Source of the DNA: Aselliscus stoliczkanus
Lineage: Eukaryota > Chordata > Mammalia > Chiroptera > Hipposideridae
Assembly: GCA_033961575.1 (NCBI GenBank)
Contig: CM066728.1
Span: 32,612,352 to 32,676,351 of the forward strand
Direction of reading: 5' to 3'
DNA length: 64,000 nt
Shown here piece after piece: positions 1-11,237 of this stretch (position 1 is the first letter of the stretch; each line of letters opens with the position of its first letter). The position numbers were made by a program, and so were the translations under genes. Below the pieces are notes generated by a model that made no database searches, was not told the DNA's origin, and saw only the letters and a program-made list of their open reading frames with translations.

Positions 1-1730
1 CTCAGACCATGAATACATTGAAAGTAGGGATCATATTCATTTAGTATCTAACATAGTACATAATAATTGTTGACATGATGAATAAATTCATAACAATTAA
101 AAGATCTCACTTTGACTAAACAAATTATAAATAGATAAAATAGATTTCTTATATAAGAAAGTAATTTCTAAATAGTGTGGGGAGCATACATGTTGCTATG
201 CTATTTTTGTGTGTAACTTTTATATTCATTAAAGTAGGTTCTTTTCATATTCTTCTACATTAAACCGTTGCACAGTTGTTACTAAAAACAAGAGTTATTT
301 TTTTCATTCATCCTGGCCTTTCCCCAAATTAGATTATGTTACAAAGTTTACTAAAACCATGCAAGCAGACTGCTATGCTACATTGAGATTTCTGGTGTAA
401 GCAGAGACCAGCAAGAACTAAATATTTGAAAATCCCCAGAAGGAAAAACTGTAGAAGGAATATTCTACTAATTATAATAGGAAATTATAAGGACCCAAAA
501 ATTATAAGAGTGGTCAGGCAAATTTGGGAAAACTTGATGTATCATTTTATACATACCAAGCTAGTAAGAATTTAAAAAATATCCAGTAGGTCAGGTTCAG
601 TGAATTCAACATACCTCCTTTCTGCTAGTATAGAAATTGGCCTCTTTGGGAAAGCAGTAGGACAATATGTATGAGAAGCCAGAATGATGTTCCATAATCC
701 AACTCCTGGAAATTTATCCCAAAGTACTACATGAAAAGAGGAAAGCAATTTATAGACTTGAAAATGTTCATTGTTCTGGTAATAGGGTGTCCTCTCTCTG
801 CTAGTCAAATTCTATCCCCCCCCACCCCCCATCACTCTTTCAGGTATGGGGTAGTGTCTCCTCTGGGCTTATAGTGACCTGGGGCCGTGGGACGTGCCCT
901 CACAAGCACTTGTGAAGCCTTGGGTCTCAGGCAAGGCGGATGAGTCAGACCTGTGGACTCAGTGACACAGGACTCCCCCTCAAGGGTACACTGGGTATTT
1001 GTCTTGGCTCCTTGCAGTGGTTTCTCTTTTTGTCTGCCATCCCTGGGCACTGACTAGAATGGGTAATTCAGAGGCTATATCTGCTCCCTTCCCCCTTTTC
1101 TAGTCCTCTAGCTCCTACCTGCACCATCTGCCAACTCCTTAAACTTGAGTCCATGGTACTTCTTGTTATATCCCCAAAAGTATCCTGAGGCTTTCAGGAA
1201 AACAGTAATTGCTGATTAAACCAGAGTCCAAAGCTTTGGCAACCAAACCAATCATGCATGCCAAACAAAAAGCTTTTTCTTCCCATTCGTAGAGGGTAGG
1301 GAGGAGGTAGGTGTTTAGAAAAACAATGTATGTTCTTTCAGCAAAAAAGAGAAAGGAATTTTCATTGAATTTCTATTTAAGAAAACAAAAAACTAAAAAA
1401 AAAAAAAAAAAAAAGAACAAGTTAGAAGAACAAATATTGCCAAAATCTTTAGAAATGGAGACAATCTCCAATAAGGAGTTGATGAGTAAATCAGTAGTCT
1501 TCAAACATTTTTGTTCATATACGTAAAATACTATTTACCCTCTTTCATATTTCTAGGTAAAAATCTAAAGTTGTTTACTGCAAGTTTATATAGTTACAAA
1601 GGATGCAATTTCCTGCATACTGTAAACATTGACATTCTAAAATAAAAGTCATTCTTTTAAATGAATCCAATGAAATCTAAATACCATAGCAATTACGTCT
1701 ACTATCACCCATTTAAAAAACATATGAATG
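1..1730. other. 5' flanking intergenic sequence without a recognised gene
   Basis: The sequence is AT-rich, with a more GC-rich patch at about 810-1060 that resembles an old interspersed repeat but that I cannot name, and a 19-base A run at 1396-1414. Short open frames here have no family features. No exon, RNA gene or promoter is supported. Confidence 0.5.
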
Positions 1731-2383
1731 TCAACATAGTAAGGGGAAGTTCTAACCACAGCAATCAGACAAGAAAAATAAATAACAGGCATCCAAATGG
1801 GAAAGGAAGAAGTAAAATTGTCATTATTTGCAGATAACATGATGCTACACAGAGAGAACCTCAAATATTCCACCAAAAAAACTATTAGAATGATAAATGA
1901 ATTCAGGAAAGTAGCAGGACACAAAATTAATATTCAAAAATTGGTTGCATTTTTATACACCAATAATGAACTATCAGAGGAGAAATTCAGGAAACAATCC
2001 TAAACGCATAAAAAAAATAAAACACTTAGGAATAAATTTAACGAAGGAAGTAAAAGAGCTGTACTCAGAACTTCATAAGACAATTGAAGAGAGAAATTAA
2101 AGAAGCTACAAATAAAAGGAAACATACTATGCTCATGAATAGGAAGAATTAATATAGTCAGAATGTCATACTACCCAAAGCAATCTGTAGATTCAATACA
2201 ATCACTACCAAAAGCCTAATGACATTTTTCACAGAACTAGAACAAATAATCCTAAAATTTATATGGAACCATGAAAGATTCTGAATAGCTATAACAACCC
2301 TAAGAAAGAGGAACAAAGCTGGAGGTATCATGCTACCTGATATCAAATTATACCATAAGCCCATAATAATCAAAAAAGTATAG

Positions 2384-2828
2384 GGCCGGCTGAGTGGCGC
2401 ATTGGTTAAGAGGTGGTTTTGGGATGCCAATGGCCCCGGTTCGGATCCCACATATGAGGGCCAGGGACACTGCCCTCTACAGCTAACAACAGCTCCACCT
2501 GGAGCTGGGCTGCACGAGCCCTGGCAACGGTGTAGGCTGCAGCCCCTGCTGCAGTGGGCTGCCATAGGCTACAGTGAGTGGCCGGCAGCCAGCGTGAGCA
2601 GCTGGCAGCCAGCATGAGCTGCCAATAGCCGCGGTGAGCGACCATCCAGAGGCCGGCGACCGATCTGCCTCATCTGGGAAGAGCGCAATGACGATACCAA
2701 CATGGGCCAGTGAAGCAACGTCCTCCGCAACTAGACTGAAGAACAAAAGGACAGCAACTTGTCTGTTCCCCTTCCCTGATTCCCCAATGCTGTTTCCCTT
2801 CCCCAATAAAATCTTTAAAAAAAAAAAA
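2384..2828 (+). mobile_element. tRNA-derived SINE, long-body type (B), inside L1
   Basis: It has a tRNA-like head (GTGGCGCATTGGTTAAG and the B box-like GGTTCGGATCC), then a GC-rich body with CTGCAGCCCCTGCTGCAG and GCGCAATGACGATACC blocks. The 3' part is AACTAGACTGAAGAACAA followed by CCCCAATAAAATCTTT and an A tail. The target duplication AAAAAAGTATAG flanks it at 2372-2383 and 2829-2840, interrupting the host L1. Confidence 0.9.
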
Positions 2829-4373
2829 AAAAAAGTATAGCATTGGCATAAAAACAGACACATAAATCAATGGAACAGAATAGAGAACCCAGAAATAAAT
2901 CCTTGTCTATCTGGTCATTTATAACAAAGGAAGCAAGAATTCACATTGGGGTAAAGACAGTCTATTCCATAAATAGTGCTGGGAAAACTGGACAGATAGA
3001 TGCAAAGAAAAAACAAAACAACAAAAAAACAAAGAAACAGAAAAATGAAACTGGACCACCTTGTTACACAAAATACAAGAATAAACTCAAAATGAATTGA
3101 GGACTTAAATGTAAAACCCAAAACCATAAAACTCCCCGAAGAAAATGTAGGAAGTAAACTCTCAGACATTACCTTTAGTAATATTTTTATTGATATATCC
3201 CCTCAGACAAAGGAAATGAAAGAAAAAAAATAAACAAATGGGACTACATCAAACTAAAAAGTATTTTCACAGCAAAGGAAACCATTAACAAAATGAAAAG
3301 ACATCCTACTGAATTGGAGAAAATATTTGCCAATGATACATCTGATAAGGTGATAAATTCAAAATTTGTAAAAAATTCATACAACTCAACATCAGAAAAA
3401 CAAACAATTCAATTAAAAAAAAAAAGGGGGCACAGGACTTGAATAGACATTTCTCCAAAGAGGACATACAGATGGCCAGTAGACATATAAATAGAGGATC
3501 AACATCACTAATTATCAGAGAAATGCAAATAAAAACCACAATCAGATGTCACCTCACTCCTGTTAAGAATGGCTATCATCAATAAATCAACAGACAATAA
3601 GTGCAGGTGAGGATTTGGAGAAAAGGGAATCCTTATGTACTATTGGTGGAATTGCAAATTGGTGTAGTCATTATGGAAAACAGTACGGAGGTTCCTCAAA
3701 AAATTAAAAATAGAACTAATTAACTAATTTATGACCCAGCAATTCCACTCCTGGGTATTTATCCAAAGAAATCCAAAACACTTACTTGAAAAAATATATG
3801 CACCCCTATGTTTACTGCAGTGCCATTCACAATAGCCAAGATATGGAAACAACTGAAATGCTCTTCAATAGACGATTGGATAAATAAATTGTAGTACATT
3901 TATACAATGCAGTATTACTCTGCCATAAAAAGAATGAAATCTTACCATTTGCAAGTCTTACCAACATGGATGGACCTATAGGATATTATGCTAAGTGAAA
4001 TAAGTCAGACTGAGAAAGACAAATACCATATGATCTCACTTATATGTGGAATCTGAAGAACATAATAAATAAACAAACAAACCAGAAATACACTCCCAGG
4101 CACAGTGAACAAACTGATGGTTTTTAGATGGGAGGGAGTCAGGGGGATGGGTGAGAAAGATAAGGGATTAGGAAGCACAAATTGGTGGTCACAAAATAGT
4201 TACAGGGTTGTGAAGTGCAGTATGGGGAATACAGTAAAAAATGTAAAACTGTGTATGGTATCGGATGGGTACTAGACTTACCAGGGGATCACATAAACTG
4301 TATGGATGCCTGTCCACTGCATTGTACACTTGACACTAACGTAAAATAGTATTGAATGTCAACTACAATTCAA

Positions 4374-4376
<3 letters not shown>

Positions 4377-4427
<51 letters not shown>
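4377..4427. repeat. (AT)n microsatellite
   Basis: About 25 uninterrupted AT dinucleotides separate two copies of an L1 3'-terminal segment. It probably grew from the A/T-rich tail of the upstream copy. Confidence 0.97.
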
Positions 4428-4430
<3 letters not shown>

Positions 4431-4794
4431 ATGGGATATGAAGTACAGCATAGGGAATATAATACATCATGTTTTAATAATTATCTATGGTGTCAGATCT
4501 GTAGTAGACTTGTTGGGTTTATCACTTTGTGAGGGGTGTAAATGTCTAATCATTATGTTGTTTTGTACACCTGAAATTAATTAATAAAATATACACAAGC
4601 TCTTCTTTACCTACAGTGTATTTTATATCTCTTATTTTTCTCTTTATACTTATAACTCCATTCCACATGCCACCCCTCAGGAGTATATCATAATTTAAAG
4701 TATTTTTATATTTGAATGTGCTTTATCAATAATCCTATTATATTTCTTGGTAGTGAAAATATATATACATTTAAACTTAAAAATTTAAATTTCC

Positions 4795-5412
4795 TGGGGC
4801 CGGCCGAGTGGCTCAGTTGGTTAAGAGTTGGCTTAGAGCGCATGCTCTGAGCAACAGGGCCGCTGGTTCTATTCCCACATGGGTCCGTGACTGCTGAGCC
4901 TGAGCTGAGCTGTCGCTGAGCTGCCAACAGGTGGCAGGATGGCTCAGCAGGTGTAACAACAAGATTGCCTGTTTGAAGGTTGGCTACGCCCACCACAACT
5001 AAGACTGAACTAAGCACCTTGAGCTGAGCTGCCACCCAGATGGCTAAGTGGATAGAGCACTGGTTTGACTCCCGCATGGGATGGTGGCTATGCCCACCTG
5101 CAACTAAGACTGAACTCGGCACCTTGAGCTGAGCTGCTGCCTGGATGGCTCAGTGGATGGAGTGTGCACTTTAACAACAAGGCTGCTGGTTCGACTCCTG
5201 CATGGGATGGTGGCTACACCCACCCGCAACTAAGATTGAACACAGCATCTTGAACTTAGAGGCCACGAGCTGCCGCCTGGAAGCCAAATGGCACTGGCGC
5301 CCTCCACAACGAAGATTGAAGAACAACAACTTGGCCAGTCCCTTTCCCCAATTCCCCAATGCTGTTTGTTCCCCTCCCCCAATTCCCCAATAAAATCTTA
5401 AAAATAAAAAAT
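4795..5412 (+). mobile_element. Composite SINE with four tRNA-like modules (type C)
   Basis: The element starts with TGGGGCCGGCCGAG and holds four successive tRNA-like modules. A-box-like sequences are TGGCTCAGTTGG (about 4808), TGGCTCAGCAGG (about 4939), TGGCTAAGTGGA (about 5040) and TGGCTCAGTGGA (about 5145). B-box-like sequences are GGTTCTATTCC, GGTTTGACTCC and a consensus GGTTCGACTCC. A CCACAACGAAGATTGAAGAA block and CCCCAATAAAATCTTA tail close it. A 16-bp target duplication (AAAAATTTAAATTTCC) lies at 4779-4794 and 5413-5428, so the whole 618 bp moved as one unit. Confidence 0.92.
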
Positions 5413-5428
5413 AAAAATTTAAATTTCC

Positions 5429-6640
5429 GATGCCTGAAAGACTAAGTGCTGAATCATTTTATTCTTCATCGAGATGTCACTATATTTATTAGTAATAATC
5501 AAGAATTCAAAACAATATAAAATATATCACAATTTTTATAATTGTTAAGTATATGTATTTTTTAATAATTAGTACATGCATTTGTTGTTAAATACCTCGT
5601 ACAAGAATGAGTCAGAATTTACTATGTTTTCTCAATTTTTCATTTCCATAAATTCTAAGAAAATGTCTTTACATTAATAAGTAGATGGGGCTGTAAGGAG
5701 TTTTGTCATACCAATGTCACTCAATTTTTTGAGCTTCCAATTTATAAACTCACTTAGTGATTTTTTTTTCTGTGCCCAAAATAGGATATTCTTTATTATT
5801 TATAGAAAGGAAACATAAAGCATGTTTATGAAAAGATTTATAGATTATCTCCAATTATCAAAATAATAGAGAATATGAAAACACAGATTATTTTACATAT
5901 ACCCAACATATTGTAACAGAAAGGAAATAACAAGGAACATACCAAATTTAAAAAGTACAAAATAAAAAAATATAAGAAATAAATTAGTTAAAACAAATAA
6001 TGTAAACAGGTCTTTTTCGTTATAACTTATACTATTGTAGACCATATTATTATTGTTCACAATTATTTCCACTGTTTCCTGTGAGAGAATTATACTTCCC
6101 TGCCCTAAAGACCTCCGGATTGGTCTTACTTTGTCATTGTAATATAAGTGATATTCCCAAGCATGTTTAGGAGTCAGAACATGGTAGGCCATGGTTTTCT
6201 TTCTTGCTCTAAGTGCAAAATTCTTCAAAAGATTGATTGATATCCTAATGTAGTTGATATGGACAGAACTACACTGACTGATTATGGATATGTGACCATG
6301 AGCTCGAAATAACTACTATAGTTGGAAACCACAAAATTCTTGGTTTGGTTTTTTGTTTTTGGTTTTTTTTTACCCAGGTTAATAGAATCCTACCTAAAGA
6401 ATGCCATATGGAGGATTTTAAGAATCACATATAAGCCCTTTTATCTACCCACATGTTCCAGCTTATTACATCCCCAGCTCTGTTGGGATGGTGATTCAAC
6501 CATGAAAAAAAATGTTAAAACCTCTCTTTTCATAGAACTTACACTCTAATGGAAGGAGAAAGGCAAATCAAATACTTAAATTTTATAGAATGTTAGAAGA
6601 TAATAAATATAGTGGAGGGAAATAAAGCAAGGGGAATTGA
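5429..6640. other. AT-rich intergenic stretch, nothing recognised
   Basis: No gene, RNA or repeat family could be named. An open frame on the minus strand at 5893-6228 lacks any recognisable domain and has an AT-rich, low-complexity C-terminal half. Confidence 0.4.
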
Positions 6641-6649
6641 TGGAGAGTC

Positions 6650-7480
6650 CAGTGGTTGGAAGGATATTGAACATTTTAAATAACGTTCTCAGGAAAGGTA
6701 TAAATGAGAAGATAAAATTTTAGCGAAGACTTAAATGAGGTGAAGGAGCAAGACTTGAGGGTATCTTGGAGAGGAGAATTCTAGGCAGGGAGAGCCACTA
6801 GGACAAAGATCCTGAGCCAGCAATATAATCATAGCAATGAAAACAATGAGGCCAGATGAGAGTGACTGAGACAAGGCAAGGTAGGCCATGAGATCAGAAA
6901 GATGATGCTGGCCAGATTATGTGAGGCCTGATTTCGGCTTCTATACTGTGGGGAAATGGCAGCCACTGGAGAGTTGAAACAAATGCAATGAGAGACACAG
7001 CCTACATGGGCTCTGGTACTGTTGTGTACTGAGGAGGTAAAATCCAGCTGAACAGTGGGGAGGATTTGCATGTAGTCCAAGGAAAAAAATAAAATGATAG
7101 TGCCTTCAACAAGGTAGTAGCAGTGAGGTTCTGTGAACTCTGGATATAGTGTGCAAAATAGAGCCATTTGAGTATGATGTCTGATTAGGAAGAGAATGTG
7201 ATTAAAAGAAGGTATCAAGGATGATTTTTAAGTTTTTGTCTGAGTGACTGGAAAACTGCCACTGCTACTATAGGAAGATGCTTGTATAGGAGATGAGGAT
7301 TGGAGGCTATGAAAATCAGGAGTTTATTATATTAAGAGGCATATTAAATTTGAGGTGTCTATTAGATGTCCGAGTGGAGATGTTGAGTAACTAATCTATG
7401 CATGGTCTGGAGCTGACGAGCATTGACCAGGCTGCGGATATAAATTTAGGTATCAAATCGATTGCTTTTAATGCCATGAG
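6650..7480 (-). mobile_element. Old L2/CR1-type LINE remnant, antisense
   Basis: Blocks appear in the order typical of reversed L2: 'gcgaagacttaaatgaggtgaa', 'ctgagccagcaatata', 'ggccagatgagagtgactgag', 'aggccatgag', 'aaggatgatttttaagtttttg' and 'agatgtccgagtggagatgt'. The minus strand translates to fragments resembling the L2 ORF2 C-terminal region (a Leu-Leu-x-Leu-Gln-Trp-Leu-Pro-like stretch, heavily mutated). The same block order recurs at 16.1, 50.8 and 54.7 kb. Confidence 0.55.
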
Positions 7481-7691
7481 AGGGGTAGATGTTTCCAAGG
7501 AAATGATTATTTGAGGCCTAATTATAATCACTGGTATCATAATTTCTGCTAAGAGAAGTGACAACGATTAGAGTTATAATTTAGTTTAGGAAATCTTAGG
7601 ACAAAAATGTTTATTAGCTTAAGAGTATTAATATGTTGATTGCCAGACCCATTATCTGTCATATATCATATATTCATACTAACCAAATAAA

Positions 7692-7721
7692 AGAGGGTGC
7701 CCAAAAAAATGTATACACATT
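7692..7721 (+). mobile_element. End fragment of the GGGTGCC mariner-type MITE
   Basis: The sequence GAGGGTGCCCAAAAAAATG and following bases match the terminal inverted repeat of the elements at 14336-14540 and 57061-57189. Only one end is present; the sequence passes directly into an L1 3' fragment. Confidence 0.6.
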
Positions 7722-7985
7722 TTTTTTTAATTCTTTTATTGTGAAATAAACATTTTTTTTAAAAAATTAGTTTCAGGTGTACAACACAGTGCAATAGTTA
7801 TACTTTTTACCCCCCAAAGTGACAACCCCTCTCCCCCAATTTGCCACCCTACTCCTCCCCCCCATATCATACATATCTATTACAATTCCTTTGACTCCCT
7901 TCCACAGTATAATCCACATCCCGTGACTATCTATATATTCAATTACAGTTGGTATACAATATTATACAACATCAGGTTTCACTTA
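7722..7985 (-). mobile_element. L1 3'-end fragment, antisense
   Basis: TTTTATTGTGAAATAAA, GTTTCAGGTGTACAACACAG and the following pyrimidine-rich stretch are the reversed 3' end of an L1. The fragment is too short to carry protein-coding sequence. Confidence 0.6.
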
Positions 7986-9479
7986 GTGATTTTAAGGTCA
8001 TACTTTGTTGAAAGCAATTACTTGTAAATCATCTGAATTGCAAAATAATTTGTTACCCAGTCATTAGAAACATACACTTTCTCAATATAGCCTAGTATTT
8101 TATATTGATAAAGTACTAAGTTTGCCTGGAGCAATGCACCCTTTTAAGATTCACACTGAGTGACAGTTATGCATTTTCTTTTTACAATTTGGGGAATATA
8201 TGGCTATCATGAAAGAGTTGGGAAATGAAACAGGGAGACACCTTGACAGCATTCCTTCACTAGCAAATCAGTTTTAGAAAACACTACATATAGATACAAG
8301 TTGAAGATTCAGAAACTGGTGGTCTTAAAATATCTAAGTGTGTGCCTGCCCTCCAAAATCCCCTGGGGGACGCACATCTCAGTTTGGAGACCACTGATGT
8401 ACATTTTTACATCATCTTATTGAATATGATAAGAGAGACAGGTGAGCTCAGGTTAGGCCTCGGTTGGGATTCTGTATCCTGGTGTCTATACATGGGAGTA
8501 GAACTGTGACCTGTACATTAAGGCTCTTTGATTTTTATAGATGGCTGTGCTCTTCCTTTATATTGCTCTATATATTTTTTTTCAATGGCAATAACCTTAA
8601 CTTCAATTTGAGGGTACTGATGTTGAGCCCTTATACTGACTACTTAAGGGAAATATTATGCCCCACTTAAAAATGATTATTACATGAGAAACTCTTTAGA
8701 GTCTGGTAAGGGGAAGAAAGCAAAATATATAGTTGTATGAAAATTATGATTTCAATTATAAAAAGACTGCATAAACTTCTGGACAACACTGTAAGTAAAT
8801 ATGAAAAAATGACGTAATTTTTTTGTGAAGTGTCTTTAATGTTGCATGACTTTAAAATAATGATTACATTTATGATGCTGGGGGCACAAATAATGTTTAA
8901 TATTCTTTCTCCCAATAGTACCAAGGAACTGTGTGTAAGAGTTTAAATTCACCAAAATAAAGTATTCAAGAGATTAAAGATCATTTTGCAAAAACTAATT
9001 TCTCAACATAATTCATTATGGGTGTTATTCCCCAAATATATTTAAACTCTTCTTCAATCTAGTTTACTACATCCCGTGTCTTAACGTGACAAATTCCATA
9101 AGTTTATTTCCTGCTGTATGAAGCAGTAATCTTTTCATTCATATTAACCTTTTAGCTTTCTTTCATTTCCTGGTTATATTGTTCAGAGTTCAAGAACCCG
9201 ACCTTGCTGGCAAGTCATGATAAGCCACCTAAACTAATCTTGCTCGATTTGTTTTTCTTGTTTGGTTTTTTGAGATCTATCTACAAGCTCGGTATACTCC
9301 AGGGCCCACCAAAGGAGAGAACAGACTAGTCCAAGAGTGTTTATGTGTGTGAGACAGTAACAGTGGTTACCACGTCTCTGGGGTTCCGCCAGTGGGACCC
9401 TGAGGTTCCCGCAGCAAGTCTCCCGATACAAACGCCGGACAAGCAGAGGAGCCAAGGAGCCTGCGAGGACTCCGCAGCC
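7986..9479. other. Intergenic sequence upstream of the FEM1C island
   Basis: AT-rich. A short stretch at about 8330-8400 (CCCCTGGGGGACGCACATCTCAG then GAGACCACTGA) resembles the end of an old hAT MITE, but I cannot assign it securely. No exon or RNA gene is visible. GC content starts to rise at about 9300. Confidence 0.4.
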
Positions 9480-9508
9480 TCTCCACCGACCTCCGAGCGC
9501 CGCAGCAC

Positions 9509-9718
9509 CGCGTGCCCCCGCCCCGTCACCGCGGGGCCCCGCCCCGTCACCGCGAGCCCCCGCCCCGTCACCGCGGGGCCCCGCCCCATCACCGCGTGCC
9601 CCCGCCCCATCACCGCGGGGCCCCGCCCCATCACCGCGTGCCCCCGCCCCATCACCGCGGGGCCCCGCCTCATCACCGCGAGGCCCCGCCCCATCACCGC
9701 GAGGCCCCGCCCCGTCGT
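9509..9718. repeat. 21-bp minisatellite, ten units, each with a GC box
   Basis: Ten consecutive 21-bp units follow the pattern CGCGnGnCCCCGCCCCrTCAC. Every unit carries a CCGCCCC- or CCGCCTC-type GC box, the core bound by Sp1/KLF factors. Units 4-8 alternate between a GGGGCCCC form and a GTGCCCCC form, so the array shows a 42-bp higher-order period in its middle. The first three and last units have GTCA/GTCG where the others have ATCA. Because 21 is divisible by 3, every frame without a stop stays open, which explains the long open frames on both strands. The array ends about 160 bp upstream of the CCAAT box of the FEM1C promoter. Confidence 0.95.
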
Positions 9719-9919
9719 GGTTACCCGCGTCACTCCTCCCCCGCCCCCAACCGCGCGCCGCACGCACGCGCGTCCTCCGCTGGGCTCGCGGTCCCGCCCC
9801 CTCCCGCTCCAGCCCGCTCCGGCCGGCCGCCCCGCCCAGCCCCTAGGCGGTTGCGCGCGGCGGCCGCCGCCCTCCCCCGGCCCAATGGCGCGTTTGCCGC
9901 GTCAGTGATGTGAAGCACT

Positions 9920-10211
9920 GCTCAGGCTTGTCCGGCCCCCGGCCCGCAGCCCATTACACCATCCGCCGCGGCAGCCGCTGCAGCAGCTGCAGCCCGCGCA
10001 GACTTGGAAGGGCGGGAGGCCCTCTGGCGTGGCGGGGCGGGGCGAGCGGCGCGGCCGGACTCATTCCTGTGGGGCGCGGGGCATGGAGGCGCTGTGCGAC
10101 CGCAGGCGGAGCGGGGCGGCCCGGGCGGCGGCGAGGACAACGGTTTCAATTTGAAGGGGGCAGCCCGCGCCCGAGCGGCCCCGGCGGCTGGAAGGACTAG
10201 CCCACGGGCAG
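9920..10211 (+). other. FEM1C: Probable non-coding exon 1 of FEM1C (boundaries tentative)
   Basis: FEM1C coding begins in an exon with a strong upstream acceptor, so a 5' non-coding exon should lie in the CpG island. The best donor I see is CAG|GTAGTG at 10211/10212. Weaker alternatives are GAG|GTGAAG near 10392 and CGG|GTAAAG near 10480. The 5' end is set only by position relative to the CCAAT and CRE-like elements. This is inference; no transcript evidence is available here. Confidence 0.35.
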
Positions 10212-11049
10212 GTAGTGGCGGCGGCGGCCTGAGGTGCCCGCGGGGACGCCTGGGCGGGGAGGGGAAGGAGGGCGCCCCCGGCCGCTGAAGGCGGCGGCCG
10301 GCTGGAGGCCACAGACTCGGCCCGCCACGAGGGGGGCCGTATTCGTTGGAGAACCTTGGGGAGGGGCTGCTGCCCCTAGGGAAAAGGGAGAGGTGAAGGT
10401 TAAGTGTGTGTATGGGGGGAAGCCTAGGGTTTGGGGGGCCCTGCGGCTCCTGGAGGCGGCAGCATCAAAATGGGGCGGGTAAAGTTCTCCAAAAGGCAGC
10501 CGGATTTCCTGAGAGGCTCGAGTCGTTTTAAAGCAAAGAGAGCCTTTTGGGTGAGGGTTTCGGCGTTCGCTGGCCGCGGCGTGCTGCGTCCGACCTTTTT
10601 GTTCCTCCTCGACACCCATCCTGGCCGCCACGAGGCCTTCCAGCCCCGCGCCCTTGGCCCGCTCTCCTCTGCAGAGTCTGTGAGCAGGAAACATTGCTGA
10701 GCCCGTGGCTCGTGCCTCTTCGCGTCGCGCTCTCCCTGGGCGCGTGCAAAGCACAACCAGAACAAAGCTGGGGCTGCTTCGGAGGCGAGAAAACCGGCTG
10801 CCTGTAGTGTTTTCAATTTCCCGTAGAAGACGAAAAGACCTCCTCCTACCAAAACATTTGGGGCTGCGGGTACCTTTTTGTATTCTCCTTATTCACCTTT
10901 TTTTCGGGGGTGGGGGGCGGAGTAAGTCTCTAAAGTATGGCTTTTCCCTCCTTGCCCCCAGGAGTAGCAATTACGAAAAACCTGAGTGTTTTTGACGTTA
11001 CCTATGGAAAATTCAAAATTGCTCCTTTTTTTTCCCCCCCTTTCTCTAG

Positions 11050-11237
11050 CTTGGTGCTCCGGTTGTCAGATGTTGGAAGGCAATAGGACAGAACATACCC
11101 TCCTCGGTTTTGTATCCGTCCTGCGGTGCAGTGATTAACGCTGAACTGGTTCCCGGAACCCTTGTCTGCCTCGATAGAGTTAAGCTGGAGCTTCGCTTTG
11201 AAGGATAAAGAGAGCACAGCCCCTCCACTGGACCTAA
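11050..11237 (+). other. FEM1C: FEM1C 5'UTR portion of exon 2
   Basis: A pyrimidine tract of nearly 30 bases ending TTTCTCTAG at 11041-11049 is a textbook acceptor, so exon 2 probably begins at 11050. It runs 188 bases to the ATG at 11238. The start context is CCTAAATGGATC, with A at -3 and G at +4, a reasonable Kozak match. There is no upstream ATG in this stretch that opens a long overlapping frame on the + strand apart from a short one at about 11071. Confidence 0.7.

Larger units (their letters stand above)
1730..4600 (+). mobile_element. 5'-truncated L1 LINE, sense, split by a SINE
   Basis: The element enters within the ORF2 reverse-transcriptase domain. A frame at 1797-2003 reads LSLFADNMML then STKK...NEFRKVAGHKINIQK, the L1 region around the catalytic FADD, with the second Asp replaced by Asn and a stop soon after. 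The rest is recognisable as the ORF2 C-terminal part and 3' end (MWNLKN-type tail region at about 4020-4060, GTACACCTGAAA near 4566). It is interrupted by a SINE at 2384-2828 with a 12-bp duplication of L1 sequence. The copy is dead: it is 5' truncated, has many stops and has lost the catalytic residue. Confidence 0.9.
9480..10720 (+). promoter_or_regulatory. FEM1C: CpG island and TATA-less promoter region of FEM1C
   Basis: The sequence changes abruptly from AT-rich to very GC- and CpG-rich here and falls back before exon 2. Visible elements include many GC boxes (CCCCGCCC and GGGGCGGGGC), a CCAATGG NF-Y-type box at 9882-9888, and a GCGTCAGTGATGTG stretch at about 9899-9912 resembling a half CRE. 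No TATA box stands at a convincing place. The start site is inferred to lie near 9.92-10.1 kb. Its position beside the FEM1C coding exon makes this the housekeeping-type promoter of that gene. The long open frames on both strands here are a by-product of high GC content. Confidence 0.85.

Noticed and set aside
832..1050. Possible exon in a GC-richer patch at 810-1060 on the minus strand
   Set aside because: No splice or promoter context and no recognised domain; more likely an old repeat.
1797..2003. Active L1 reverse transcriptase
   Set aside because: Only a fragment around the FADD site; the second Asp is Asn and a stop follows.
2158..2863. Overlapping frames on both strands (60-135 codons)
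   Set aside because: They lie within the type B SINE and the L1. The same peptides recur at 18.4, 21.2, 27.2 and 60.1 kb because the SINE recurs.
4795..5412. True tRNA genes
   Set aside because: The A- and B-box-like motifs sit in SINE modules with target duplications and A tails; no complete cloverleaf with acceptor stem and anticodon loop is seen.
5893..6228. 111-codon minus-strand frame
   Set aside because: The second half is hydrophobic, AT-driven sequence; no family recognised, no conserved motif.
9509..9718. CRISPR-like regular array
   Set aside because: Units are adjacent with no unique spacers, in a mammalian promoter; it is a minisatellite.
9345..9908. Open frames of 130-190 codons on both strands over the CpG island (Pro/His- and Gly/Ala-rich)
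   Set aside because: They result from the 21-bp repeat (a multiple of three) and high GC content. They overlap in several frames and show no domain.
10197..10852. Minus-strand frames of 142-185 codons opposite FEM1C exon 1 and intron 1
   Set aside because: GC-driven open frames in a CpG island, with low-complexity composition and mutual overlap; no sign of an antisense gene.
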